Assembly: GCA_027886175.1 (NCBI GenBank)
Contig: JAJNNQ010000023.1
Location: 1,332,501-1,396,500 of the forward strand
Source: Phylloscopus collybita
Lineage: Eukaryota; Chordata; Aves; Passeriformes; Phylloscopidae
Length of the DNA: 64,000 bases
Direction: 5' to 3'
In this document: one piece after another, positions 1-11,210 of the stretch
Layout of the letters: each line of letters starts with the position of its first letter
Position numbering within the stretch: position 1 is the stretch's first letter
Notes under the pieces: generated by a model
Told to the model about the DNA's origin: nothing
Seen by the model: only the letters and a program-made list of their open reading frames with translations
The model's database searches: none
Position numbers and translations under genes: made by a program

Positions 1-514
1 CTCAGCCTGAGGAGAATTAATTTCCATCTTCTCCTTCAGTTTTGGTCCTTAAACATCTCAAAGAGAGCCATGGTCATCAGAGAGAAACCAGCCTCTCCAG
101 TGCAAGATTCCTTTGGCTGGGTGTGCACATGCCCATGCTCCAGACCTCTGCAGAGGAGCTGGAAAACCTCATCTTGCCAAGGTTTTGCCTGACCTTTTGT
201 TCTGCACAAACAGGATGTCCTCGGGCCCTGAATGTCCATTAGGTGTACAGGAGTCATCCTCTCTCCTTAGCAACACATCTGTGAGGCCAAAACACAGATC
301 CAGTCACGTGCTAGGAGCTCATAGGCAGACATTAGGAGCTTGTCTTAGGATCTTCCCTCTGAGGCTGATGTAGGAAGAGGAATTAATCCCTAGAAGGATC
401 TATTTTACCTGCCATGGCCTTCAGGTGAGATGAGTCTCTGTGCAGGAGAACACCTAGCACCTCCCTGCCATGGCATTGACCATGATGCCAGCTCAGAGCC
501 CAGACTGCGGAGAG
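1..514. other. Unique non-coding sequence
   Basis: I see no recognisable gene, RNA or mobile element. Open frames are short and have no domain-like content. Confidence 0.6.
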
Positions 515-600
515 CAATGGAATTCAGGCTGGAAAAGACTTTGGAGATCATCAAGTCCCACCATAAACCTAACACCCAAGTGGGCATCTGGTGCCCTTCC
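515..600 (-). mobile_element. CR1 LINE fragment, 3' end
   Basis: Reads GGCTGGAAAAGAC followed by GATCATCAAGTCC, the complement of the last part of avian CR1. No octamer tail is left. It lies head-to-head with the plus-strand CR1 that starts about 90 bases downstream, so the two could form a short inverted pair. Short and diverged. Confidence 0.6.
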
Positions 601-689
601 ACTGAGGCAAATGCCATTTCCTGACACAGGGCCCTGGTGCTGGAATCACTTGGCACATGGAAATGTGTGTCTTGGGCACATGGGGACTG

Positions 690-1195
690 TGCTGCTGAGG
701 TCACACCTCAAGTCTTGTGTCCAGTTCTGTGCCCCTCATGACAAGAAAGACATTGAGGTTCTGGAATACATCCAGAGAAGGGTATGGAGCACCAGGAGGG
801 GCTGAGGGAGGTGGGAAAGGGCTCAGCCTGGAGAAAAGGAGGCTCAGGGGAAATTCTGGCTTTGCACAACTCCCTGCCATGGGGGGACAGCTGGGGGGTC
901 AGACTCTTCTCCCAGGGCACAGGGACAGGAGGAGAGGGAATGGCCTCAGGCTGGGCCAGGGGAGGCTCAGGATGGACAGCAGCAGGAATTTCCCCATGGA
1001 AAGGGCGATCAGGCCTTGGAACTGCCCAGGGAGGTTTGGAGTGCCCATCTCTGGAGGTGCCCAAGGAATTCCTGGAGGTGGCACCCAGTGCTCTGGGCTG
1101 GGGACAAGGTGAGGCTTGGACACAGGTTGGACTTGACAGCCTTGGAGCTCTTTTCCAACCTCTGTGATTCTGTGATTCTGTGACTCTGTTATTGT
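690..1195 (+). mobile_element. CR1 LINE, 5'-truncated 3' UTR
   Basis: Begins with the CR1 segment around 'CACACCTCAAGTCTTGTGTCC', runs through the hallmark 'GGAGAAAAGGAGGCTCAGGGG' block near 830-855, and ends with 'CTCTTTTCCAACC' plus a tail of degenerate ATTCTGTG octamers at about 1161-1195. It carries only the terminal part of the element, with no reverse transcriptase coding. It is closely similar to the CR1 at 24968-25361, so both come from one subfamily. Confidence 0.9.
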
Positions 1196-1961
1196 GTACC
1201 TGTGTGTGTTGGTGACTACAAGACACCAGGGGAACCACAGCAAGCCCTACACACCCAGGAACACACAGGAACACCCTCACCTGCTCCAGGCCCTCTGAAC
1301 AAGCAGCAAGTCCCGTGGGGTGGCAGGTGACAGGGCAGCACTGGCCCTGGGGCTGTCACTAGTGCTGGAACCACACGTGACCAGTGCAAACAGAGACACG
1401 GCCAGGCACCCAGCTCCATGGAAACCAACACACACATCTTCCAAGGACATTCAGTTCACTGCCCTGTTTCCCATCCGCCCCCACATGGGTGAATATGTAA
1501 ATAGAGGATATTCTTAGCAGAGAGGATTCCCAAGAAAATGCCATGTCTCCTTGATGCAAGCAAGGATTTAGTGCAGTGGCATGGGGAAGCACTGAGGTCT
1601 TCCTAGGCACAGGAGAGCCGGAGCCTCTGACAGTTCCCAGCCTGCTCAGGGATGGGGAGAGGGTTTGGGAATGTTTGTTCTGCTCTCCTCTTCTCCCCAC
1701 TGGTGAAATTAAAAGGGGTGCAGATGGTGACGACATCTCTGAGCTAACCAGTGCACAACTTCAGATCTGCTGGAGCTGGAGGGGATCTGGGGATCTGGTC
1801 CCAGCAACTCTTGCTCCTACCTGGCATCAGTGGTGCCTTGAGGACCTTGGGAACTTCCCCCATGGAGCAGCTGAGGGCTGCAGGCAGAGCCAAGACCCAG
1901 ATTTAGCTGGGCAGCAGTCAGTGTCCTCTGGTGTGACAACACTGCCAGGCTGCAGCACATC
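1196..1961. other. Unique non-coding sequence
   Basis: Mixed-composition DNA between two CR1 elements. No recognisable gene or repeat. Confidence 0.6.
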
Positions 1962-2347
1962 ACTGAACGGCTGAGGGAGCTGGGGGTGTTCAGCCTGGAG
2001 AAAAGGAGACTCAGGGGTGAACTTATCACTCTCCACAACTCCCTGAGGGGTGGCTGTGGGCAGCTGGGGTTGGTCTCTGTCTCCAGGCAGCACTGACAGA
2101 AGCAGAGGACACAGCCTCAGCTGCACCAAGGGAAATACAGGTTGGATATCAGGAAAAAGTTTTCCACTGAAAGAATAATAAAGTTCTGGAATGGCCTGCC
2201 TGGGGAGGTGGTGGAGTCACCATCCCTGGAGGTGTTTAAAACAAGACTGGATGTGACACTGGGTGCCATGGATTAGCTGAGGTGTTAGAGCATGGGCTGG
2301 ACTCGATGATCTTGGAGATCCCTTCCAGCCAGGGGATTCTGTGGTTG
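1962..2347 (+). mobile_element. CR1 LINE, 5'-truncated 3' UTR
   Basis: Starts near 'GGCTGAGGGAGCTGGGGGTG', continues through 'CAGCCTGGAGAAAAGGAGAC' and 'GTGGAGTCACCATCCCTGGA', and ends at 'GGACTCGATGATCTTGGAGA' plus a remnant octamer tail. A block of about 90 bases of the usual CR1 sequence around 2085-2110 appears shortened. It shares the 'GTTTAAAACAAGACTGGATG' signature with the copies at 28568 and 41340, which marks one subfamily. Confidence 0.92.
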
Positions 2348-4159
2348 CAGATCCCCCCCAGATGTGATGGAGGACTGGGCAAGGAGAGGTGCAGGGGAGG
2401 GAAGGGCTGCACAGGACTGGGGTCAGTGCAGGCCAGGCTGGGACAGAGATGGCTGGATTTCAATCCCCCAAAATAGGGCTCTGTCTTTCCCTTGGGGCTG
2501 CCATGCAGGGAGCAGAGCAATAAATTCCCCAGGCAAAAGGCATAACATGGAAGCTGTGAAATCTGGGCACAGTTTCTCTCAGCATGCCTGACAAACACAG
2601 ACACAGAACTCATACTTCTCTGATGTAACAGGGGCAGAGCTGGGCTGCACCAGCACAGGAGCCCGTGGGGCACGAGGCCTCCTGAGCTGCTTGGGGCTGT
2701 GTCCCTTGTTCCTGGCAGTGAGTGAGGCTGGTGGGGTGTGGGCTGGGCTCTGGGTGGGCAAGGATGGGTGTGGAATTGGGGTCAGAGAGGTACCACAGGA
2801 TTTTGCAGCACTGTTCTTCAACCCCCAGTTCCCCCCACACCTGGGATTGCTGTGCTGAGCAGGTGTGTGCAGAGCCCACCCTGGGACTGGGCATGGTTTG
2901 GAAATGCAGTTGGGACCTGAGCGTCCTGGAGGCAACACAAGGTTCAGCTGGGGTTTAGTGTAAAGTGCTTGACTGGCACGTGAGATCACAAGAAATAAAC
3001 AATGTTGTTTAAACAGCATCTTTGTAATAATTCCTGCCCTGGCAGAGCTGGGCACTGGGGTCATTTCCAGCTCTCCTGCCCGTCCCACTCTGCTGTGGCT
3101 GAGCTCTCTGCCACGTGCAGAGGTGGTCCTGGGGCAGGAGAGGCTGTGCCTGTGAGCTGTGAGCTGTCTGCCCTGCCCTCAGTGTGGCTGAGATGGCTCT
3201 GACACCTCACCCCTGTGTCCCACCTGAGCCCCTGAGCTGCACCAGCCATCCCCTCGTGCCTCAGCAGCTGTCCCACACTGCAGGCTGTTTGCAATGTATG
3301 GGCCCATACAGCTCTGTGAGTGCTGCTCTTCAACCTCCTACGTAATGTTTAGTCACATTCAATAACAATAAAATTCTCCTTCACAGCTGCATTCTGGAAA
3401 ATGGGGCTGATTTTACTAAAAAACAATGAATGTGAATAGTTCATGGTCTTCTCGCATTACCCAGAGATTTATCACATCTCTTGCATAATTTAATCTCTAC
3501 ATCTGTGGGACACAAATGTTTCGCATTTCTTACATTTATGGGCAGACATCGAAAACATCTGTGCAGACCCAACACACAAAAACATCTGGAAGACATCTCT
3601 GCCTTTTTATGACATACATCTCCTGATCTTTTGTCTGGAACAAGTGTGCAGCTATCAGTAGTAGCTTTATGTGTCGGTTACTGGGCTTCCCGTTTGGGCT
3701 CTGACAGGCACAGGGGAAAATGTGATCAGCTCTGAATTTCAGCCCATTTCAGCAAGTGGGGAAGCAATTCAGGGAGCTTCCCACCCACCCACGCTGTGAG
3801 AATTTGGACCAGGATGAGAACAAGGCAGCCAGGGTTTGCTGCTAAGCTTGTGGACAGGACTGTTTCCTGAGGGTTCAGGCTTGGAGCTGGGCTGAGCTGC
3901 TGCTTTCCTCTCTGGAGGATCCCAGACTGGTGCCCCTGGATCAGAAACGCTGCTCCTGCTGTTGTATCCCAGCCCCTCGGGAATAAGTGCTTTGTGCAGG
4001 TGGGATGGGAGGCAATAATCCCACCTGGAGATCTCCTCTTCACTCTCCACTTTCTTTATGGCCATAGCAGTGAGTCTGGGAGCTGCTGGCTGTGTCCAGG
4101 TGAGCAGAGAGATCATGCCATGGCCTTGGGCAGTGAGCACACCGGGGCAGAGTGAGCTG
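2348..4159. other. Unique non-coding sequence, AT-rich in 3300-3660
   Basis: No gene or known repeat is visible. Bases 3300-3660 are AT-rich, non-repetitive and depleted of the GC-rich words common in the flanks. This can mean a conserved non-coding element, but one sequence alone cannot show it. Confidence 0.5.
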
Positions 4160-4440
4160 ATTCGGTGATCAGAATTTCATTTTACTCAGATTTTCCAAAA
4201 GCTTTTATACCATTTTAGGAAGGTTAATAATTTTCCATTACAATAATCTGGTTAAAGATCATACAGACAACTTACACATTTTACAACATCTTCTGCTTGC
4301 AGAGCTTGATTGAATCTCCTCTTTTCCCGTAAGCAGGTTTAATCCCATCTTCTGTAATCTTCAGAGTTCTGTTTGTTTTTGCCATGGCATCTTGGTTATC
4401 AAGCCATTAGCTATGCTAATTAAGTCTGTTTTACTCTCTG
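4160..4440 (-). mobile_element. Possible LTR, minus strand
   Basis: On the minus strand an AT-rich U3-like stretch leads into a good TATA box, GGTATAAAAGC (complement of 4204-4214). The base composition differs sharply from the GC-rich flanks. I could not place a polyadenylation signal, terminal TG/CA or target-site duplication, so the ends are guesses. It could instead be ordinary AT-rich unique DNA. Confidence 0.35.
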
Positions 4441-5584
4441 TCTTGTGTATTCCCACAGCCTTGCACAGTTAGGAGGTACTGACAGGGAAGGGAGGAGTGA
4501 CCATTTCAAATCCTGCCTGATTTCAAGACCTTTTGCAGGAATCCAGGCTGGGTTGGGCATCGCCAGGAGAGGGAACGTGGCTGGGAAGATCCAGAGCAGC
4601 ACTCTGGGCCTCCTCCTACTGCTGAGGGGCTGTTGCTGGTTGCCAAGGAATAATTCCCCCTTTCAAACACCACATTTGTGCAGCAGCAGGATCAGAGCTT
4701 TGGTTGTACCAGGAGAGGCTGGCTGGTGTATCCTCCCCAGCCTGGGCCTGTGCCCGTGGCCTGGAGCAGGGCCCGCGGCTCTGGCAGGCCCCGGCCCTGA
4801 GCTGACTCCTGAATCGCCGCTGGAAGATGACAAAAAACTTACAGCCAAAACCCCAGCCCAAGCCCAAATAACGCCCTCCAAATGCCCGCAGTGGCAGGGT
4901 CAGGGTGACAGGGTGACAGGGTGACAAGGCAGCTCCCTGTGGCCCTGCATTGGGGGCTGTGGGGTGGCATTTCCCCCGGTGCGGTGTGCCGTGGGGACAC
5001 GGAGGCTGGGGACGTGCCCGCCTCAGCCTCCTGCAGAGATGGGGCCTCCAGGGCTTTGGGAGCTGGCAGCAGCAATATAAAATCAGAGCTGAGACTTGGC
5101 AGGAAAGGTCTGCAGGAGGAGAGCTCCCCGGAGGCAGCCACTGCTCCCCCCCAGACACAATACTCCACTGATTCCAAGCACATTTTTCTCAGGCAGAGCT
5201 GGATAATCTACGGGAATGTTAAACACCAAAATGAGTAACAAGCTTGGCTGGAATTCCTCTGCAGGACAAGCAATGATCTTGTGTTCCTCTCCAGGGGTAA
5301 GCAAGGAAGAGGTCAGTGTTCCCAAGTCACCCAAACGGTCCAACCCACAGTGAAAGTGCCTTGGATGCTTTAGGGGTTGAACAGTCTGGGGGAGAGGGAA
5401 CTGGCAGTGTCACATCTGTGCATGTCGCTACCTTGCTTTCCCGTCAGGAGCAGCAGTTCTTCTGCAAGGTGTGAAGATTGCCAAGCTCACCTTGCTAAGC
5501 TCACAGTTTTGTGTCCCCAGTAGCAGCAGCGTGTCCAGGGGACAGCCAGGCACTGTGCCAGGAGATCCTCAGCTGGAGGAGAGA
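4441..5584. other. Unique non-coding, moderately CpG-bearing
   Basis: GC-rich sequence with scattered CpGs at about 4730-5040, but not dense enough to call a CpG island. The sequence 'GGCTGTAAGT' on the minus strand near 4838 resembles a splice donor, but no convincing exon precedes it. Confidence 0.45.
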
Positions 5585-6275
5585 AGGGTCACAGAATCAC
5601 AGTCCCACAGAAGGGGTCAGGCTGGAAGGGACCTCAGTGAGTCCCATCTGGTGGGGGACTCCCTGCTCCAGCAGGGCCATCCCAGAGCTCAGGGCACAGG
5701 ATTGTGACCAGGCAGCTCTGGAATATTCCCAGGGAGGACACTCCACCCTTCTCTGGGCACTCCTCAGGGCAGAAGTTCTGCCTCCTGTGCAGGGGAATTG
5801 CTGGGCTCAGGCTCTGCCCAGGGTTTTGGGGCCATTGCTTGGCCTGGAGCAGAGCCTGGGTCCTGTTCTGACCTTCCCTGCACACAGGGACAAACAGGGA
5901 CACTCAGGGACAGACATGGACACACAGGGACAGACATGGACACTCAGGGACACTCAGGGACACTCAAGGACAGACAGGGACACTCAGGGACACACAGGGA
6001 CACATGGGGACACTCAGGGACACCCAAGGGACATCCAGGGACATCCAGGGCTGAGGGCCTCTCTCAGCTGGGGCTCCTGTCCAGGCTGAGCAGCCCCAGC
6101 TCCCTCAGCCTTTCCCAGGCATGGAGATGCTCCAGACCCTTCCTCAGCTCCAGGAGCTCCTGTCCCTGCTGTGGTGAGGATCCAGAGCTGGATACAGCAT
6201 CCCAGATGTGTCCCCAGGGCTGGGCAGAGGGGCAGGATCACCCCAGAGGTGCCTCCAGGGCTGAGTGGCAGGAAT
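5585..6275 (-). mobile_element. CR1 LINE (minus) split by a minisatellite
   Basis: The complement of a CR1 3' end starts at 'CACAGAATCACAG' (5588) and 'GGCTGGAAGGGACCTC' and runs to about 5880. The same element resumes at about 6050 with 'CTGAGCAGCCCCAGCTCCCT' and 'AGATGCTCCAGACCCTTCCT'. Both halves have the same orientation and are in CR1 order, with the 10-bp array at 5881-6050 in between. It belongs to a different CR1 subfamily from the 1962/28568/41340 group, judged by the 'CTGCTCCAGCAGGGCCATCC' block. Confidence 0.8.
5881..6050. repeat. 10-bp minisatellite, about 17 copies
   Basis: Tandem units of ten bases, consensus CACTCAGGGA, with variants CAGACATGGA, CACACAGGGA and CACATGGGGA. A one-base slip near 6030 precedes the last three units. 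The array sits inside a CR1 and probably grew from its local 'GGGACA'-type sequence. It explains the repetitive histidine/aspartate/threonine/glutamine-rich open frames here, which are not coding. Confidence 0.95.
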
Positions 6276-7984
6276 ATCTAGTGGATGGGAGGGGGTCTCT
6301 TCTCTGGGATGTGTCTTCTCAAAAAAAGAAATAGTCATCCTCTCCCATGGGAGCAGAGGTTAGGCCTCCCAGCAAGGTGGTTTCAATCCCCATCCCAACA
6401 TTTGTGAGGCTCGACAGGGACACTCCACGTTCTGGATCCTAAAAAGTTTGGGACACAGAACAGCACCACAAGTGACTCAGAAATGACCAGTGTCTGCTGC
6501 CAAAGTCATGGCCACTGATCTTTCTCTTCCCACACTGGGGGACAAGCAGTGCCTGATCCAGAGTCACATCCCATCTGATGTCTTGGGGATGTGTCCCCAG
6601 GAGGCCATTTCTCCTTCTTTAGCAAAGGCAGCAGTGAGGGGTGCAGCTCACCACACACCCATGGCACACGAGGCAGGTGGAGCTGTGCTTGTGCACACAC
6701 AGCCCCTGATTTTCCACAAATCCCGTGCCCAGGGTGGTTCCTGGGGACCCCAGAGCCCCACGTGTGTCCACAGGACGTGGTGGCACTCCAGCTTCCAGCA
6801 CTGGAGCAGAGAGGCACATCCAGTCAAGCCCAAAAGCCTCCGGGGCTGTGGGGAAGTTGTGTGGAATTAAATTTCTCTTTCACAAAAGCACAGTGTTTTC
6901 ATCTTTATAATAAAGTGTTCCTGTTTGCATGGGAATGCAGCGAGGCTTGTTTATTTATTTGCTTTTAATAACTGAGAACTGTTTACTTCTAAAGTGTTCT
7001 CCTGGTTTTCTTCCCCTGAAAATCCTCCCAAGAGGTCAAGGGGAGAAAGATGAGGTGTTTGTTTTTTCATTAAAATTTCTATTTTGGCAAAAACACCTCC
7101 CTCCAGGAAAGAACAAAATAAGTGCTCAGAGCTGGGGATCGGTGCTGTGTGACAGATCCCTCCAGTGCCCAGAGGAGCTGCAGGCATTTGCAAATGAGCA
7201 ACAATTCCCAGGTTGGGGCACTGGGACCAGCATGTCGAGGTTGTTCGTGTTCTGAGCCGCTCCAGGAAACCTCCCTCAGATTCTTGGCGTGGGCCTGGGC
7301 TCTGTGATCTGGCATTGACCCCCCGAAAGGCACATGGAGGCTCATTATCATTTGCTGACCCAACTCCTGTTTTCATTCCTCATGACAGAAATCTGCGCAG
7401 TGTTTCATGCCAACAAGAGGAAACACATTTATTGCCCTTTTCTAAAAAATTCTGATGTTTCAAAGCCATGGTCAGAAAGCTGGAGTGACTAAATTCTTCT
7501 GTCTCTGCACACCCAGCTCTGAATACTTTGTGCTCTCTGCTTAGGAAAACATCTTACAAAATTCTGCCTAGGAGATATTTCTTTTACACGTACTGGACCT
7601 TCACTGAGGGGCTGCAGGGCTCAGTTTAAGGTCAGTTGTGCTGTCTGCTTACAGGAACAGCCAGTTCTGTGCAGGAAACTCTATTTCTGCTGTAATTCTC
7701 CCCTACAGAAACCAAATTTGACAGTATCTTGATTTTCTCATGGGCTTAAGCCAGATGTGTGAGTCTCAGCTAACCTGCATGGCCATGGGGCTGTGCTCAG
7801 CCACCCCACCAGCAAAAATGTGATTTACCACCTTTGAAAAGAGTAAAAAATAATAATTTCAGCACAACTGAAGAGAATCAGGCAGTGTTCCCAACCTGGC
7901 CCTGGGGACAGGCTGGTGGTGAAGCAGCTGAGCTGCTGGGGTGTGCAAGGGGTGTGGGCTTGGGCAGGACTCATGGAGAGATTT
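6276..7984. other. Unique non-coding sequence
   Basis: No gene, RNA or clear mobile element is seen. Bases 6880-7110 are AT-rich. Confidence 0.55.
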
Positions 7985-8805
7985 GGGGCTGAGTGGGGCT
8001 GAGTCCACTCTCTAGTTTGTGGGTGGCACCAGGGGACACCAGGCACACACTGGGTGGTGTGGTTGGCACTTCAGAGGGAAGGGAGGCCCTCCTGAGGGAC
8101 CCTGACAGGCCGAGGTGGACACCTGGAATCTCACAAAATTCAGCAAGGCCCAGGTGCTGCAGCTGGGTAGGGCAAATGCCAAGCATGGGCACAGACTGGG
8201 CACAGAATAGATGGAGAGCAGCCCTTGGGAGAAGGATTTGGGGCTGTTGGGGGGTGACAGCTGGGACACAGAAACTCCCCCTGCCCAGGGCTGAGCCCCC
8301 CCAGTGTGGGCAGCAGGGAGGGGAGGGGAGGCGGATTCTGCCCCTGTGCTCAGGTGAGACCCCACCTGCAGAGCTGCCCCAAAGCAGCACAGGGAGCAGC
8401 TGGAGCTGCTGGAGAGAGCCCAGAGGAGGCCATGGAGATGCTCCAAGGGCTGGAGCCAGGCTGGGAGAGCTGGGGGTGCTCACCTGGAGAACAGAAGGCT
8501 CCAGGGAGAGCTCAGAGCCCCTTCCAGGGCCTAAAGGGGCTCCAGGAGAGCTGGAGAGGGACTGGGATAAGGGATGGAGGGACAGAACACAGGGAATGGC
8601 TTCCTACAGAGGAAGGTTGGAGGGATATCAGGAAGAAATTCCTGTTTGTGAGGGTGGGGAGGCCCTAGCACAGGGTGCCCAGAGAAGCTGTGGATCCCTG
8701 GCAGTGTCCAAGGCCAGGCTGGATGGGGCTTGGAGCAGCCTGGGCTAGTGGAAGCTGTACCTGCCCATGGCAGGAGTGAAACAAGATGAGCTTTATGGTC
8801 CCTTA
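7985..8805 (+). mobile_element. CR1 LINE, end of ORF2 and 3' UTR
   Basis: One of the longest CR1 fragments in the window. The first part (about 7985-8260) matches the decayed C-terminal end of the reverse-transcriptase frame, with the 'TTCAGCAAGGCCCAGGTGCTGCAG' region near 8140 diagnostic. The middle near 8270-8340 is rearranged or deleted. The 3' part has 'GAGACCCCACCTGCAGAGCTG', 'GGAGCTGCTGGAGAGAGCCC' and 'GGGTGCCCAGAGAAGCTGTG'. The open frame over 7993-8748 has no starting domain and the element is dead. Confidence 0.88.
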
Positions 8806-9369
8806 AAAATGAGGGGGATGCTGTTCCAGAGCGCAGAAATTTCCAAAATAAGACTTCTCTTGGTTTTTTTTTTTTTTAACACTAAAAAAAGTTGATTCAG
8901 CTCTAATCTTGTACCAGTTTTACTGTGATTTAATGCCACTCACTGATGTGGAGTCAGACTTCATAGGCTCAGGTGAGATCAGGATGTGATCCAGCCAGCA
9001 CAGACTGTGGGACATGCTCTGCCCAGGCAGGAGTTCAGCCAAAGGGGATCCTGGCCACGGTGTCATTTACCTGGTGCTGGCACAGAGCTTGGGACCTGCC
9101 CCACTGATCTGCAATCTGAGCAGATGTGAAAGGAAAAGACCATTATTTTAATCAAATTAGAGCTCTGTGCACTGCTGCTGAGAACAGCCTGAAGGATAAC
9201 ACATTGTTCTGAGGGCCCTGCACTGCCATGAGTGCTGTGACCTGGTAAATCACGTCAGGAAACCCATTCTGAGCAGCTTCAAACACATCTGTCATCTTTA
9301 GGGGTTTGTAAATTCCAGCTGATCACAGCAGAGTGCTTTACACTTGCATCCTTCCAGAAACTGAGAAAC
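8806..9369. other. Unique non-coding with a T tract
   Basis: Contains a T run at about 8864-8878. Otherwise I see nothing recognisable. Confidence 0.5.
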
Positions 9370-9655
9370 TGAAAGGGTGTTTACAAGAGCATGAAGTGAC
9401 AGGACAAACTGACAGAAAGAAAGTGTAAATTAAATATTGGGAAGGAATTGTTCCCTGGGAGGGTGGGGAGGCCCTGGCACAGGGTGCCCAGAGCAGCTGT
9501 GCCTGCTCCTGGATCCCTGGAAGTGTCCAAGGCCAGGCTGGACAGGGTTTGGAGCAACCTGGGACAGTAGAAGGTGTCCCTGCCATGGCAGGGGGTGAAA
9601 GAGATGATCTCTAAGGTCTCTTCCAACCCAAACCATTTCATGATTCTGTTATTCC
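9370..9655 (+). mobile_element. CR1 LINE, 3' UTR fragment
   Basis: 'CACAGGGTGCCCAGAGCAGC' at about 9477 and 'CTCTTCCAACCCAAACCATT' followed by 'TGATTCTGTTATT' mark the CR1 3' terminus. The 5' part is diverged. Same subfamily as the copies at 8 kb, 19.8 kb and 60.3 kb. Confidence 0.85.
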
Positions 9656-10499
9656 TTAAATTACTATTTCAATATAGTGTCAGTCCACCTCATGTTTGCT
9701 GGAGCTGTCAGGGACATTCAGCCACTTCCTTGAACGCTGCAGAACTGGGAACTTGGGCAGTGATTTTGGTGACCCTGATAAATCCAGACTGACACAGCTC
9801 TGCTTTTTCTTGTACACGTTAAACTCTACTCCAGGAGAAAACAAGTTATTAGGCAGGTGAACAATAACTTTCTGTTGCTCCAAGATGTTTGCAGGACAGG
9901 GTGGAAGCAAAAAATTTCTTATGGATACAGGTGTATCCATGGGATCTTCCTTTTCACCAGACCACCCCAACACTCCTGGATGTCTGCAGGATCCCTGGAT
10001 GTTTGTAGGAGCCTTGTAAAGACTCCTGTCTCAGTAGCTCAGGGCTATTTTTCCCTCCCAGCTGACTCTCCAACGGGCACTCAGTCTGACAGTGATGGGC
10101 AGCACGTCTAGGCTGTGTTGCTTACAGAGCACACAGCTCAAAATCCCTGCTCTTCAGTTAAGTGAGTTGTGTATCTTACCAGGATCTGCAGATGAAATGA
10201 AGTGCTGTCATGCTGAGAATGGCTTCACAGTCTTACCCTGTCCTCAACATAAAGATTAAGGGAAGAAGTTCTGGTTCAAGTGTTTGAGTGCCTGTATAAT
10301 TGAATTTCATGCTCGTCCATTCCCTCTGAAGTGGTGTACACAGGCAGTCACTTGAAAGGGGGAAAATCTTGTTCAAACCCTCTGTGAACTTTCCTACATT
10401 CAGTGAGGTTTTTAGTAGTGGGTAAATCCTGTTCAGACCCCTTTGACCATGGGTTGTTGATGAGAAAGAGCTTTGCTTCATAAATGCTTCTGGGGACTT
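9656..10499. other. Unique non-coding sequence
   Basis: No gene is visible. Bases 10340-10445 hold two similar segments, 'AAATCTTGTTCAAACCCTCT' and 'AAATCCTGTTCAGACCCCTT', a diverged local duplication. Confidence 0.45.
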
Positions 10500-10990
10500 G
10501 GATTAATACACGGGAATCACAGTTTCATTTTTGGACTCAAGAGTTTATTAATTCTTTTCTATGGTACAGCCTCATGAGTCGTGAGCTCTGACTAGCAAGG
10601 TAGAAAATGGAGCACCTCTAATTCTTTCTGAGGTCTTTTAAGTGTTAATTACCCAATAACGTGGTGACACCTATATTATTTATAATTTTAACCCAATAAC
10701 TGACCACCCAAGGTCCGCAATGCAGACCTTTTTCACCCAATTAGAAAAAAAAACCACAAAACCAAGGTCCACAATGCAGACCTTTTTCACCCAATTAGAA
10801 AAAAACACCCAAAACCATGAAAAAGAAGGTGAAGAAGGACTTAGACAATGCTCTAAATCATATATAGGATATATATATATGTATATCTCCTCAATATATA
10901 TATTGTCCCATATATATTACTATAGTAAATTATATGTTACTATAATACTACTATATTACTATATACCAAAACCCCAAATTCTGAGTTTTT
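10500..10990 (-). mobile_element. LTR-like segment, minus strand, AT-rich
   Basis: On the minus strand there is an AATAAA (complement of about 10543-10548), preceded by AT-rich U3-like sequence and a run of 'TTATTGGGT' motifs. A unit of about 54 bases containing 'AATGCAGACCTTTTTCACCC' is duplicated at 10718-10810. From 10858 to 10975 the DNA is nearly pure A and T. The layout resembles ERVL-type LTRs of songbirds. Exact ends, TG/CA termini and a target-site duplication were not found. Confidence 0.45.
10858..10975. repeat. TA-rich simple sequence
   Basis: Runs of TATATA and ACTATA words over about 118 bases, capable of cruciform or unwound structures. It lies inside the LTR-like segment. Confidence 0.85.
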
Positions 10991-11210
10991 CACCCAGTGA
11001 GATCACACAATGCCACTCAAACTGCACACCCACAACCCCAGTGCTGACTCGAGCCTGTTCCACGGCCTCAGGTCAGATGCAGTGCTTGCTTGAGGGTCAG
11101 TGCCTGTCAGCACAGGAAGCCCAAGACCCTCAGCTTCCAGAATTCCAACACAGCCCTGCATCTCTCTACACTCATGCCCACCCCAAGAACCCATTCCTGC
11201 CCCACCACTT

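Noticed and set aside
4730..5040. Possible CpG island promoter
   Set aside because: CpGs are present but scattered, below the density expected of an island, with no exon or initiator nearby.
4616..5158. Minus-strand frame with a donor-like GTAAGT near 4838
   Set aside because: No acceptor of good quality at a suitable distance and no protein-like conserved segment.
7993..8748. 251-codon open frame, plus strand
   Set aside because: It lies within a decayed CR1, largely its 3' UTR, and is not in the frame of the reverse transcriptase.
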